Shown: positions 45,572-58,577 of the stretch, one piece after another | Position numbering within the stretch: the stretch's first letter is position 1 | Layout of the letters: each line of letters starts with the position of its first letter | DNA from: Cryptomeria japonica | Taxonomy: Eukaryota; Streptophyta; Pinopsida; Cupressales; Cupressaceae | Reading direction: 5' to 3' | Length of the DNA stretch: 64,000 nt | NCBI RefSeq assembly: GCF_030272615.1 | Contig: NC_081407.1 | Span: 373,324,998 to 373,388,997, forward strand | Notes under the pieces: generated by a model | What the model saw: the letters and a program-made list of their open reading frames with translations, nothing else | Told to the model about the DNA's origin: nothing | Database searches by the model: none | Translations under genes and position numbers: made by a program

Positions 45572-45960
45572 CAGTTTAGCACGTGAGAACAACTTCTTAG
45601 CGCTTGAGGTACTTTTGCTAGCGCATCAAAGCATCAAGTTAGCGCGTCTGGTCAAAACAGTAGCGTTTATCCAAAATTTCAAAACAGTGTTAAACAGTTA
45701 ACGCATCTGGAAAACAGCATAGCGTGTTGAAGCATCAGCTTAGCGCGTAGGAGTCACACTTTAGCACTTAGGGTTTAATAGTTAGCGCGTCACAGACCCA
45801 TACAAGTGCATAGCTTTTTGAGCCAGGCAGAAAGAAAATTTTAAACAGTCGGAAACTTTAGCGTGTGGCAGGGGGCAGCTTAGCGCGTGTGGTCCTTTAT
45901 TTAGCGCGTGAAGTAAATTTGATAGCGCATCTTGTCTCTGTTTTAGCGCGTGACCAAAAC
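45572..45960. repeat. TAGCGC array B with 21-bp phasing (copy B leader)
   Basis: The first cores at 45577, 45598, 45619 and 45640 are exactly 21 bp apart; further cores continue to about 45950 with some gaps. The core reads TAGCGC in element sense, as in copy A. Confidence 0.85.
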
Positions 45961-46418
45961 CTGAAAAACAGAGGGCAAAAGAGTGAGGAATTTTCAAAAA
46001 TTTTGAAAACATCTTTGGAAGCCTCTTTTCATTAACATCATTTTTCGTCAAAACAGAGTAGCGAAAACAAAACTGTAAAAACTATTTCTTGAGCAAAATT
46101 TGTGTCAAACAAATGTTGTAAAAATCTAAAACTGATCTCACAGTAAAACATATCTATCCTATCAAAATCCAGAAACATCATCACAAGTATCAAAAGGATC
46201 CTTTATCATCTCACAGATTTCATCTCAAAAACACTTGTTTAAAACCTCAGGTTGTCAAATCAAGTTTCCATATCGGGAGACTTTATCCATATCATTTGAC
46301 ACACTTTGTTGTGAAGGGGCATCTAAACCTTTACTTTGATAAAGTAGAACTTGAGTTTTTAAAAGCAAGATCAACTGAATCCAAAACAAATCAAAAGGAA
46401 ACCATTGATCACTTATGC

Positions 46419-46805
46419 ATGACTAATCCCCATATTCTGAGAAGAAAGAATATTTATCTTAACACCACGTTGAAGAAACAACAACCAAGTTTTTCCAAAT
46501 TTATCAAAAGAAACAAGTTTTTATACATCAATCTTCAACTCTTCAAATCCCATCAAGTATTCCTTCATCACGTCAAACGTTATATCCAAAATAAATCCAA
46601 TGAATTTGACAAAGAGCCTTTAAAGACTAGGGCATATTGTCAAAAATCCGCCTTTAATCAAATCATAAACCGTGGAGGAAGGATCAATCCGACATTCTTG
46701 CCTAACGAGTATATCACTTACAACACACCCCGACCTAAACCACCAACCCCCAAGCGACATATCGAAGAGGATTTTGTCCCCTTTGTCACTGAAATTTTCT
46801 ACTAA
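46419..46805 (+). CDS. ORF1, basic protein encoded upstream of gag (copy B, intact)
   Basis: 128 codons from MTNPHILRRKN to TAA. The open frame extends further upstream (to 46296) without an ATG, so this is the first possible Met start. It is rich in Lys, Asn and Phe; no domain is recognised and there is no signal peptide. TAA is followed by A and then the gag ATG. The length is identical to copy A (387 nt), and this copy has no internal stop, which supports a real protein. Extra ORFs before gag are known in Ogre-type elements, with unknown role. Confidence 0.6.
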   Translation: MTNPHILRRKNIYLNTTLKKQQPSFSKFIKRNKFLYINLQLFKSHQVFLHHVKRYIQNKSNEFDKEPLKTRAYCQKSAFNQIINRGGRINPTFLPNEYITYNTPRPKPPTPKRHIEEDFVPFVTEIFY

Positions 46806-46806
46806 A

Positions 46807-48780
46807 ATGCCTGTTACTCGCTCTCAACAAAACCAACAAAGCAAGGCACAAGCAGAGTCCAGTATGAATCGAAGGTTATCAAATCCTTTTGAAGGTTCAC
46901 ACCTAGAGGATACTGAAATTTCTGAAGAACTTCTTCAGGAATGCCAAGAAAGTGCTTCAATCTAAAAGCTTGTAGAAAGGCTCATGGAAAATGACAAGGA
47001 AAAATACTTGCTCATGCTCACAAGAAAAGGAGTCAAACTTCCTAAAGACCTTGACGCAGATGTATTCAAAACAAGACCTCAACATTACGAATATCAAGAA
47101 CGACAACGAGAAGGGGAAGCACGCGACCCTGAACAAGATATCCCCGAACAAAACATACCAGAGCAACATACACCAAGACAAAACATCCCCGAGCAAAACA
47201 TACCGTTCCATACACCATTTCAACCCCGGATCAATACCAGGGAAGAACTTTTCCCTCGACAAAACAATGCACCTTTGGTTGCCCTTACTCAACAAATGCA
47301 AATGTTACAAAGACAAATGCAAGACATGCAACAAGGGACAATAGTGCGATACTCTTTAAACGAAATTTGTCCTTATCCCTTTGACAGAAGATTGCACATG
47401 ATCCCTTTTCCTCCAAATTCAGACGTGCCTAAATTTGACAAGTATGATGGAAAAAGTGATCCCCGTGACCATGTCAGAGAATTCTGTACCATGAGTCTTG
47501 AATTTGCTCATGACGACACCTATCTGATGAGGTTATTCCCAAGAAGCTTGGGAGGACAAACAATTGAATGGTTATCCAAAATTACACCACCTGTCAAATC
47601 ATTTGATGAATTGGTTAACAAGTTCATAACACAATATTCCTATAACATTCAACATGCTATAACCATGCTAGACGTCTGCAACACCAAACAGAAAAACAAT
47701 GAAACATTCATGATATTCCTTCAACGCTGGCGACGTATGGTTTCACGATATCCTTGAGACATTCCTGAAAAGGAGAAAATGGAAATCTTCATCGACAACT
47801 TGAATGGTGAAATGAGTTACAGACTCAAACTCCAATGCATACCATCTTTCACTAAGTTAATTGAAAACGACATTCAAGTAGAAGAGGCATGTGTCAAAAA
47901 GGGAACACTCAAATTCTTCAAAGAAAGAATAAATTCATCAAACTACAATAACCAAAACAACAGCAACTTAGACAAGTCTCGATTCTGGACTCGAAACAAA
48001 AACAAAGGCAACAATGAATCACATGATCCAAAATCTAAGCAACCAATGCTCGCATTATCCGGAAATCCTCAAGCTACAAAGAATCCTAAAGGTGCTAATC
48101 CAAATGCTAATGCATATGCACCGAATATCAATCAAGGTCAATCCAATGCAAACAACACCCATGATACTCAAAACAAAACCACAAATCAAGGACCTAGTAA
48201 CAATTCACGCGACAGCAATAACAAATTCCAAAAACGTGTCTTCACACCACTGGGACAATCACTAGAGTCAACATTCAGAGAGCTTCTGGCAAACAAGATT
48301 CTCTCTTTGCCTGCAATTAGCAACTATGAACCCCAAATCAAACCACCTTGGTGGAATGACTCACATTATTGTGATTTTCATCGTAACAAAGGTCATCGAA
48401 CGAACGACTGCATGAGATTGAAAAACATTGTTCAAGACATGATTGATCGAGGTGACTTAACGGTAGATGGTCTCAAAACAAATGGTGACCACAGAGCCTT
48501 TAAAAATCCTCTTCCAAACTACAACAAAGATGGAGCTTCAACCTCAAACAATACATGCGGATCTTGTATCAACCACATCTACAATAACACCATCAATCAC
48601 ATATCAGCTGAAGACCATCATGTAAATGTCATCACAATCCAAGACCAGCATGATCATGAATCCATCAATGTAACAACCAAAGCTCAGAAATATGTCTTGA
48701 AGGGACATACCGTGCCAACAACCACTACACCCAAAATCCAATATGATTTAGTCAGCCAACTACGCAAAATTCCAGCTTAG
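46807..48780 (+). pseudogene. gag of copy B
   Basis: 657 codons from MPVTRSQQNQQ to TAG 48778-48780, the same length as in copy A. The capsid-like domain (KFDKYDGKSDPRDHV, FPRSLGGQTIEWL) lies at about 47420-47760 and the variant knuckle CDFHRNKGHRTNDC near 48370 (residue about 520). Copy-specific stops: TAA near 46963 (CAA in A) and TGA at 47755-47757 (CGA in A). The repeated QNIPEQN-type segment at 47140-47210 varies in copy number within the protein. Confidence 0.88.
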
Positions 48781-50545
48781 ATATCTATACTAGAACTGTT
48801 GAAACTGTCACCAAAACACAAAAACATATTGGAGCAAGCGCTATTGGAAACAAATGTACCTCAAGATCTGGATGTAGACAGATTTCAAGCCATGGTCGCT
48901 CATATGATAGGGCCTCATAATCTCACCTTCTCAGAGCATGATAATACTTCCTTGAGTCATCCGCATAACACTCCTTTCCATATTGAAGTCATCATTTATA
49001 AACACAGCGTAAAAAGAGTCTTAATAGATGGAGGAGCTGGACTTAATATATGTACCGTAAAACTTATCCGTGCATTAGGCTTCTCAGAGTAGTCTATTGA
49101 TCCCCGTAAAAAGATTACCATAAAGGCCTATGATGATGAGGAAAGGTCATCTAAAGGAACCATGATGTTACCCATTCAAGTTGGACCAGTGCAAAAGGAT
49201 ACTATGTGTCAAGTCTTAGACATAGACCTCACCTACAATATTTTATTAGGTCGACCCTGGATACATGAAATGCAAGTAGTGCCTTCTACGTATCACCAGT
49301 GTGTCAAATTTCCCTATAACGGACAAGAGGTCTCCATATATGCTGATCACAATCCATTTCAACATTGTAATGCAATGGGGGTAGCCCAGGACAGTTTGGT
49401 TCCCCATAATAGGGAAAAACAGAGGTCCTCAACATCAGATCTACCGATGGCAAAGCCCGAATCATTACCTAGAGATTTCAAGCAGAAAATGCAAATCAGA
49501 GAACAAGGTATGGGAGAATACTCTTTGGAACCCAGGTGTTTGGCCAAATTACCAACATCACCCAGATCTCATGGATTGCCTACTACATCAACACATCAGG
49601 TAACTTAGCCCATCACCAAATTTGATGGTACCTTCATCCAACTAGGCACTCTAGCACATGAATCAGAAGAGGAAGACATTCTTAGCTGGTTATACAAAGA
49701 TGAGGAAGAAGATAACAGAGCAGCTGCTCTGGATATAGTTTTACCAACACACCTATATGGAAAGGGCTACTTAATCATGCAACAAATGGGATATGATGGT
49801 AAAGGACCTATTGGAAAACGCAAAGGAGTCATTGAACCCATAGATCTTCCTTCACAACCCAGTAGAGACAAAACAAGATTGGGTTGTAAACTCACTTTCC
49901 TATTAAGAAAAACACCACGCATAACTCCAAAACCTCAATGGAAAGAAAAGAAGAAGTACAAAGAAGAATCCTGGTAGGAAACACTATTTGAGTCAGCAGA
50001 AACAATCCGCAAAGCACGTGAACGTCAAGAACAGAAGCAACATCAGGAAAAGCTTCTCAGCCACAAGAAGGCCATATCTGCAGCAGTAGCTCATATTCAA
50101 ACACCAATATCTCAAAAACCAATAGAAACATCTCCCAATACCGTTATTCTTCCCCAAGGAGGCACAGTCTATGAACAAATACAGAAAGTAGAAGCAGGAT
50201 CTGACACCGAATCAACAAAGACTATCAAACTGGTATCCATCATCAAAGATCTATTTTCACCCTACAATATACCTGTTTACAGCACTGATAGAATTTGGGA
50301 TGATGCCTCAGAGATTGATTCCAATGAATATGAATGGGGCAGCTGATCAAATGCTACTGCAGATATCACTGACAATATTGGTACCATATCCCTTTCTTCG
50401 GAAGAACATAACGCAGAAGATAGACCTCTCGAATTTGGACCGCAAAATATCTATGATGCCAAGGAAAGCGAACATAAACATTATGAACAAGTCTATACGG
50501 AAGATAATACCATCAAAGACCTCGACGAAATCCTTGACTTCTTTA
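48781..50545 (+). pseudogene. Protease, G-patch-like segment and linker of copy B
   Basis: Continues in the gag frame after the TAG. Protease motif LIDGGAGLNIC near 49022-49055 and LLGRPWIHEM near 49246-49275. The G-patch-like MGYDGKGPIGKRKG is near 49789. Stops: 49090 (GAG in A), 49606 and 49975 (both CAG in A), 50344 (TGC in A). The linker is interrupted by the DNA transposon at 50546. Confidence 0.78.
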
Positions 50546-51538
50546 GGGTGAACTCACAAAGCTGGTTCCCAGTTTTTGTTACGTCCTGATTTTTGCTGAA
50601 ATCATACATTTTTAAAAAAATAGAATGATTTAAGCTTTAAGAGGTCCCATTTGAAGTAATTAATTGAAGAGAGTTAAATCAAAGGCTCTTAGATCAAAAT
50701 TTCTTGGATAGAACCTCTCTACTTATAAATCATACTTGCAATGGAGTCTCCTTTGCATCTGTCAAATGCTGATAAAAAAATAATTTTACATTAGCTTTTG
50801 GGGGGTTAAATTAATTTATTTAAAAGTTTTTTTTTTGAAGTATTTAGTCCTTATTATAAGCTTTCCAAATAGTATAACTTTTAATATATTTAATTTTATT
50901 AATATATTTTTATTTTAGTTCTTATGAATGTAGTTTTTCCACCGAACATGAACTTCTTTGTTCAATGCATTGGGAAAAATAGTAAACTAATTCAAAAAAA
51001 ATCTGAAAAATATCTATGCACTAGGTATTGGTGTTTTCTTTCTAACAAAAAAAAGAAAATTGAATTTTGATATATATAGAACAAGTTATGTGTTCAAACG
51101 TACACCTATATCCAAATTGTAATTAGTCAAACTTCAAAACTTAATAAAATAAAAAATATTCAACATATCACTATCAAACCAAGTGCATGCCCTGGGTATT
51201 GATGTTACAAACCAAAATTCAAAAGAATTAAGTTTTTATTATTTAAAGAAAAAAAATTATGCGTTTCGAGAGACACATCACTCTTAAAAAATGTTGTTTG
51301 TTGCAAACAACTAATTTTTGAGGGAGATGGAAAAATCAATAAAATTTTATTCAAACAAATTTGCAAAAAATATATTTAGAATCTATAAACAAGATATTAA
51401 AAATCACTAGTTTATATCATCTTCAAATTCTTAACGGTTTAAAAGTTATAGGTGTCAGAAAGTGAAGGTTTTTTTCAAAATATTCATCTAAGTGTCAAAG
51501 TTGGTCAAAAAGTGGGAACCAGTATTATGAGTTCACCC
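50546..51538. mobile_element. Non-autonomous DNA transposon with 33-bp TIRs inside copy B
   Basis: 993 bp absent from the equivalent site in copy A (near 10409). The ends are inverted repeats: GGGTGAACTCACAAAGCTGG followed by TTCCCAGTTTTTG on the left, against GGGTGAACTCATAATACTGG followed by TTCCCACTTTTTG when the right end is reversed; 29 of 33 positions match. It is flanked by TTTA at 50542-50545 and 51539-51542. It holds no transposase-like frame, and AT-rich sequence fills the middle. The superfamily is uncertain: PIF/Harbinger normally gives 3-bp TTA/TWA and piggyBac TTAA. Confidence 0.85.
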
Positions 51539-53248
51539 TTTACCAAGACCAATCACGATGAAACCTCTGTCTTAACACTTACAGTAGCAAAACTTGATCC
51601 ACCGAATGATTCCTTACCGCTTGTCTTTCCCAACCTCATTGACTGGGACAAACCCAAAATACATGATGTACCAATTTTCCGAGACGATGAATCTATTATC
51701 CATTACCTATGTACTGTTAACCCGGAAACAGGCTCTCCTAGTGAACGAAGTAATGATGTCTGCAACCCAGGGAGTGCCAAGTCTCTCAGTCGCAAAAATG
51801 AACCAAATAAAAGATCTGATGCTGAAAACTAGTCAATGGCAGCTCTAGATCACAAAAAAGTAAAAATAAAGGACGCATCTGAGGGTGAAAACCTTTTTAA
51901 GGCACCTAAAGATGGGAGACTTGACACTCTTTCTGAACATTTTCATGAGCGATCACCCATATTGATTGAGCCCACTCAAACAATCAACATTGGTACCACA
52001 GAAGCAGTCAAAGACATACACCTAGCAGAATCTTTGACAGAGGAGGAAAGATCAACATTTCTCATCTTTTTTAAAGAAAAGCAAATTAACTTTGCTTGGT
52101 CATATGCAGATATGCCCGGAATTGATCCACACTTAATCATGCATCACTTGTCCATCTCTACAGGAGTTAAGCTAGTCAAGCAAAAACTACGAAAGATGAA
52201 TCCACAAGTGGCACTCAGGGTCAAAGCTGAACTAAAGAAACTATTAGATGTCGGATTCATCTGACCCATCGACTATGCAGAATGGATCTCCAACATAGTG
52301 CCAGTATTGAAACCAGACGACAGTATCAGAATCTGCACTGATTTCAGAGATGTCAACAAAGCCTTTCCAAAAGACGACTTTCCTTTGCCCAGTATTGACA
52401 TAATTGTAGACCTCATAGCGAGCCATGCAATGCTCTCACTAATGGACAGTTTTTCAGGCTATAATCAGATAAAAATAGCCCCAAAAGATCAAGATAAAAC
52501 AACGTTCACCTGTCCTTGGGGAATGTACTGTTGGAATGTTATGCCTTTTGGCTTAAAGAATGCAGGAGTTACTTATCAACGAGCAATGACAACAATCTTT
52601 CATGACATGATGCATACCTTCATGGAAGACTATGTGGACGATCTGCTAGCTAAATCATTCACCAGAGCAGAACATCCCGACATCCTAACAAAAATCTTTG
52701 ATCGATTGGAGAAATTCCAAGTCTGGCTCAACCCTAAGAAGTGTGTCTTTGGGGTTACATCAGGAAAGTTACTAGGCTACATCGTCTCAGCTAAAGGTAT
52801 TGAAGTGGATCCAGCAAAGGTACAAGCCATCATGGAGATGCCACCACCAAAGAATATCATTCATCTCAGATCTCTACAAGGATGACTTCAATCAATCAGG
52901 CGATTCATCTCTCAACTAGCTGATAAAAGTCTACCATTCAATCATTTGCTCCATAAGAATGTACCTTTCAGATGGGAGGGCAAGTGTGCAGAATCTTTTT
53001 ATCAAATCAAACAGTATCTGATGAACCCACCAGTTCTAGTACCACCAGTCGCAGGAAAGCCCCTTATTCTATACATTTCAACAACCGATATATCACTGGG
53101 GGCACTGTTTGCACAAGAAGATCAATAAGGAAAGGAACAAGCCATCTACTACATCAACAGGACATTGAATGGCTATGAACTCAACTATACATTCATTGAG
53201 AAGGTTTGTCTAATGGTAGTCTTCGCATCTCAGAAGTTCCGACATTAT
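51539..53248 (+). pseudogene. Reverse transcriptase and first RNase H of copy B
   Basis: After the transposon the linker resumes (TKTNHDETSVLTL), then RT with ICTDFRDVNKAFPKD, LMDSFSGYNQI, MPFGLKNAG and YVDD near 52630, then RNase H around LYISTTDISLGALFAQ. Stops at about 51832 (CAG in A's lineage), 52262 (CGA in A), 52885 (CGA) and 53126 (CAA) break it; all are explained by C-to-T. Here the linker and RT are in one frame, showing that the frame change in copy A is a one-base loss. Confidence 0.9.
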
Positions 53249-54063
53249 ATGCTAGCACACACAATTAAGCTAGTAGCAAAAATTGATCCTCTCAAATATC
53301 TACTCAGCAAGGCAGCTCTTACCGACAGATTGGCTAAATGGGTCATGATTCTCAGTGAATTTGACATCCAATACACAGAAAGAAGAGCCATCAAAGGACA
53401 AACAATTGCAGATCAACTAGCCGAAGCACCGCTACCAGGAAAACAAACTATGGAGATTGAATTTCTGGACAGGGACGTTCTTGCTATTTCTACTGCACAA
53501 TGGACCCTATACTTTGACGGATCCTACACACAACATGGTTTAGGTGCTAGCATTCTATTCATCACTCCTGAAGGGCATACCATACCAAGATCATACCGGC
53601 TTATGTTCCCATGCACAAATAATGTGGCTGAATATGAGGCATTGGTTATAGGCATCAAAATGGCCGTAGAATGAAAAATCACAGAGTTAATGGTCTATGG
53701 AGATTCGCAACTAGTCGTCAATCAAATCAACAACGACTATCAGACATAGGATGACAAGCGAATGGTGGATGACTTCAAACAGTATTTTGTACACATCACC
53801 TTCGAGCAAATACCAAGGTTGAACAACAAAGCAGTCGATGCCATGGCTACTATCGCTTCATTACTACAAATTCCAGAGCAACAGAGTCGTTACGAGTTCC
53901 TGGTAGAGCAATTGTTCTCCCCAGCCTATGACCACTCTGAATCCCATGTTGTCTATGCCTTAACCAGTTCGGATTCTCCTTTGTATGGACCAATGTATGA
54001 TTATCTAAAGAACAACGTCCTACCCATTGACTTATCCTGTAACCAAAAACATAATTTTATTCG
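53249..54063 (+). pseudogene. Second RNase H of copy B
   Basis: YFDGSYT near 53510, NNVAEYEALVIG near 53620, YGDSQLVV near 53696 and RLNNKAVDAMA near 53820 give the dual-RNase-H signature. It carries TGA at about 53672 (TGG in A), TAG near 53747 (AAG in A) and a 15-nt deletion just after it. Confidence 0.85.
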
Positions 54064-55236
54064 ACAAGCTGCCCGTTATAACCTTACTGCTGATACTTTG
54101 TACCGTCGAGGTCTAGATGGTACTCTTCTTCATTGCCTTGATCGTAATGAATTTGATTCCACTTTACATGAGCTTCACAAGGTATTTGTGGAACACATTC
54201 AAGTGGGACTACTCTTGCTAAAAAGCTTCTAAGGATGGGATACTACTGGCATACAATGGAGAAATATTCTTACCACTTCGCCAAGAAGTGTCCTAAATGC
54301 CAAATCCATGGCAATCTGATACATGCACCAGCACAGGAACTGCAACCATTTACAACATCCTGGCCCTTTTGTTAGTGGGGACTAGACTTGGTCGGCAAAA
54401 TTCATCCTTCATCTTCAAATGGACACAAGTTAATTATAACTGCAACAGAATACTTTACCAAGTGGATAGAAGCAGTCCCAATGACCACAGTAACTGGAAA
54501 GCAAATTGCATCTTTTATCCTGAACTATCCAATCTGCAGATATGGTATTCCACGTTCCATCATCACCAATAATGGACGACCATTCAAAAACCAAGATGTC
54601 TGAGAACTATGTGAGCAATTCAAAATATAACATCGGTTCCCTACACCATACTATCCCTAAGGGAATGGTTAAGCAGAAGCATCCAACAAAACAATACTGA
54701 AAATTCTCAAGAAAACAGTAAATGATGTAGGCAAAGATTGGCATATACAACTCAATCCAGCACTTTGGGCATACAGAACCAGCATCCGTACACCTACAGG
54801 AGCAACACCTTTCTCATTGGTCTATGGATCCGAATCTATTTTACCGCTGGAAGTAGAAATTTCATCTCTCAGAGTCTCTCTAAAAGGCTTAATCCCAGAT
54901 GAAGAGTATCGAGTCAACCGACTGCAAGAACTAGAACTATTAGATGAGAGACGTCAGCATGCTTACACTCATCTGAAAGCATATCAGCAACGCATGTGCA
55001 GAAGCTACAATCACAAGGTCATCCCTCGCAACTTCAAGGCTGGTGACCTAGTCTTCAAAGAAAATCCAAGAAATCAATAAGATCGAGAAAAGAAAGGGAA
55101 ATTTGAACCTAATTGGTTGGGTCCCTATGTCATCATATCAGTCTATGGATCAGGTGCTTATCAGCTTACAACCTCAGAAGGAGATGTGCTCGACTAACCA
55201 ACTAACAACATTCATCTGAAGAAATACTACACTTAA
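54064..55236 (+). pseudogene. Integrase region of copy B
   Basis: The HHCC domain region is about 54165-54300; a one-base shift occurs near 54180. The DDE core has WGLDLVGKIH near 54375 and NEYFTKWIEAVP-type residues, while the second Asp of copy A's IIIDN segment is Asn here (ITNNGRP near 54565), which would destroy catalysis. Clustered stops between 54601 and 54675 fall at CGA, CAA and CAG codons of copy A. The C-terminal part reads GNFKAGDLVFKENP and GPYVI; the stop TAA is 55234-55236. Confidence 0.85.
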
Positions 55237-55694
55237 GTAGCCTAATGCACGGAAAAAGCAAAAAATAAAAAATAAAAAAAAATCAAAGAAAAAAGAAATA
55301 AAAAGGTACAATAAAAGCAACTGGTGAAAACCTAGTAACAGGCGCTATTGTGAAAGAACAACTCCTTCATCTATATCTATACACTTGCAGTAAAGTACTA
55401 TCGGCCATCGCCCGACACTTAACAAATATCCAGTCAGGACATACTTAGCGTAGTCACTATCCTGGTTTATCCATATATCCTCTCACCACATTTTACCTTG
55501 GCTTGGTAATCACTACACATCCGCATAGAGAGGTACACTCAGCTAGGGGCAATAAATCGTCAAAACTTGCAACACATTCAAGACAATCAAGACTATTTGC
55601 AAAACTCAGAAATATCACATCCAACAACCAAAAACTTCACTCCAGCGCAAAGCAAAACATTGGATTGCTAAAATGAGAATCACAAACATGCTAA

Positions 55695-55722
55695 GATGGA
55701 TGATTTTCTGAAGTACTAAATG
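55695..55722. repeat. 3' arm of the 28-nt inverted repeat (copy B)
   Basis: GATGGATGATTTTCTGAAGT onward; reverse complement of 45479-45506 with a single mismatch. The arms are 10.2 kb apart, or 9.2 kb without the inserted transposon. Confidence 0.9.
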
Positions 55723-56205
55723 TTGCATTATCACATAAAATCTTAACTATTTTTGCATTTGAAGTTTTTAAATTATTGGATTCTCTACATTTTCTCACTA
55801 AATGCTCCAAAGCTAGAGATCATGGGGAAACTCCAATATTTTCTTAGTCTTCTGTCTGTGAGACGATCACTTGTACTGTGTAAATACTTGTCTCGAGACG
55901 TGATACATCGAATATCACTGAAGACATGATTCTACTTTACACATACAAATGGTTTAATCTTGTCTGTTTATATGCAATCCGCACTCTGGTCATCCTGGTT
56001 CAATTATACCTTGATGCTTGTGCTATCTTGCAAAATCAAAAATCATGTAAATTTTTCTCAGGTCATTATGGTTCAATTATACCATTATGCTTGTATAAAT
56101 TTTTAACATATCCCAACCAAATCAATGCTCAATGATGATACCTATATCGAAAGCAAAATAACATATGGTTATATTAGGATGACAAATGCAGAATGAGGAT
56201 GCTCC

Positions 56206-56420
56206 AAAAACAAATAGTTGCATATCATTTTAAAATAGTTACATATCATTTTAAAAGTAGTTGCATATCATTTTTCATATCAAATCATACATCTCATTTT
56301 CAAGATACATCTCACATCATTATCATTATCATACATCTCATTTTCAAGATACATCTCACATCATTATCAAAATCATACATCTCATTTTCAAGATACATCT
56401 CACAGCATATCAAAGCATAC
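56206..56420. repeat. Tandem repeats of 22 bp and about 40 bp (copy B)
   Basis: About three 22-bp units with AGTTGCATATCATTTT (56206-56270), then three units containing CATCTCATTTTCAAGATACA (56288-56405). These match 5501-5737 of copy A in reverse. Confidence 0.8.
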
Positions 56421-58577
56421 ATCATACATTTACATCATGCATCATATCATCTATCTAAGCATTGCATCATCATCAAGTAAAGAAAGAACTTATAGAACAT
56501 GCATCCATAAACACATCACATGATCAAGGAAAATGGTGTCATCTATATATATATAAAAAATGATCCAAATATACAAAATCTATCATGTCTGTGCCCAGTA
56601 CAAAACAATGATCTAAAAATACAATAGGGACATCATCTCTCAAGTATGACTATCTCTTGAGGGGGATGGTCTCGCAGCTGATGTCACAGCTCCTGGATCT
56701 CCAGGAGGATCCTGTCTCGAGGGCCCCATCATGCCTCTGCTCTCTGACTGTTTCCCAGTCTCTCGAGATCGACTCAATCTCGCCTACGTAAAGCTCTGCA
56801 CTCTGCGCTCCTTGGGCACGACATCCTCATAATGGCATCTATAATACTCCGCCTCCCTCACTCTCGAGGACAACTCTCTCATGATATCTCTCATCGGGCC
56901 CCCTACAGCCGCTCTCTGAATGCTAGCTACCAGCTCCTCCACTCGACCGCACTACTCTATCTCTGTATCTCGCTCTAGAGTCAGTTGCGTAGTCTAATGC
57001 TGTTGCATCAATAGCTGTGCCTGCAACTGCTGAACTGTCAACTACAAGGTCCTGATCTAAGCATCCTCCACATGTGTCGAGACTCAGACCCGTAGGGGCA
57101 CTTGTGAAGGGGTACTCCCTATCCCTCTGCCTATCCTAGGTGCTGCTGGTGGTAACTCATCAGTCCTCCTCCTCTATGCTGGCCGTCTCCACTCATCTGT
57201 CCCTCCCACCGCTGCCATCACCTCTCCCACTCTACCCTCCTCCCTGGCACCAATCGCCAACCCTCCTCTCCCCCTGTCCATCACAGCTCGTCGAACTGCT
57301 CTCTCCACCTGACCTCCCCTATCTCTACCTCTGTCTCCTCTCCTCCCTCGATATTCTCTCCCTTGTCGTCCACCCCCACCTCCATCATCTCCATCTCCCC
57401 CAACATCCTCCTCCTCATCATCGAAGGTTGGCCGCATCTCCTCAGGATCTGATATCTTGGCCACAACACGAGCTGCAAACAAACCAGCAAACTCATGGGT
57501 CATCCCGACGTCTAATATCTCAGGAGCATAGTCCCATATCTGACTCGCTAAGCTGGAGAACTCCTCTACAGCTGCCTCGCTATCAATGGTAGGACCCCAA
57601 TCTGGTATGTCCTGTCTCCGGTGCGCATACAAGCAGGTCCCCTATGGTATACCCTGCTGCCGACCATACTGCCTCAAAACCTTGCCTACCTGGAATCTCT
57701 CTATCACAAAGGGTGTTCGCCCTATCAAAAACTGGCTCATAAATACAAAAGGCATCTCTAGCCCATCCTCTGCCCAGACCTCACAATCTGTATATGGTCG
57801 CCAGACGACCGTATCTATATTATCCAGAATCCTCCTCCAATGCTCCAGTTTTCCTAGCTTACGCTGGACAATTAGACCCCTGTAACCATAAGCAAATGCC
57901 CGCCCAGCAGGCCTGTCTCTGTCCACTAGTGGTCTCGCTGTTGGAATGTGCTCCCAACACCATACCTGTAAAAGTGTCATGCCAGCTGACAAACTGTTGT
58001 AACCCAGATACACAACCTCATGCAGGTCCCTGTACAAGTGGGCTAACATGGTTGATCCCTAAGCAAACCTGCGGACCTAGGTCACCATCTCCTCAAGAAC
58101 CAATCCCCAACCCACAGAGAATCCCTTTGACCTACGATCAGGACAAAGGAATCCACCGATGAAACTTGCTAATACTGACGGGAGAGGCGCATAGTCTAGA
58201 TCCAGGAACTCCTGCCATGGGATTTCATACCCACACACTGTCTCATCATGGAAAATATGTCGTAGTGCCTCAGTCCCACCCTCCTCAGTCTGCTCATACG
58301 ACAATAAAGCACCTGCTATGGGAATCCTCAAAATCCTGTAACAGTCCTTTGGAGTGACTGTCATCTCACCAGTAGCAAAGTGAAAGGTGTTCGTATCAAT
58401 GTGCCACCTCTCAACGAGCGTTGTAAGTAGACCCCGGTTCATAGTGAACCGAGGCATATCTAACAAAGATGATAAGCCACATCTCTCTATCACATCTAGG
58501 TCAGCCTGTGCCAATCGTGGAATCAATGCCCAAGGTCTAGGAAACCGCTCTCGCGACTACACCACTCCCAATCGCTC

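Larger units (their letters stand above)
44918..46418 (+). other. Residual leader of copy B
   Basis: About 1.5 kb of non-coding leader with the 5' inverted-repeat arm and array B. It aligns with 14543-16011 of copy A. No sense coding region is supported before ORF1. Confidence 0.65.
55237..56639. other. 3' untranslated stretch between integrase and PMD gene (copy B)
   Basis: The counterpart of 5265-6698. Holds the inverted-repeat arm (55695-55722) and the two small tandem repeats (56206-56420). No coding region. Confidence 0.7.
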
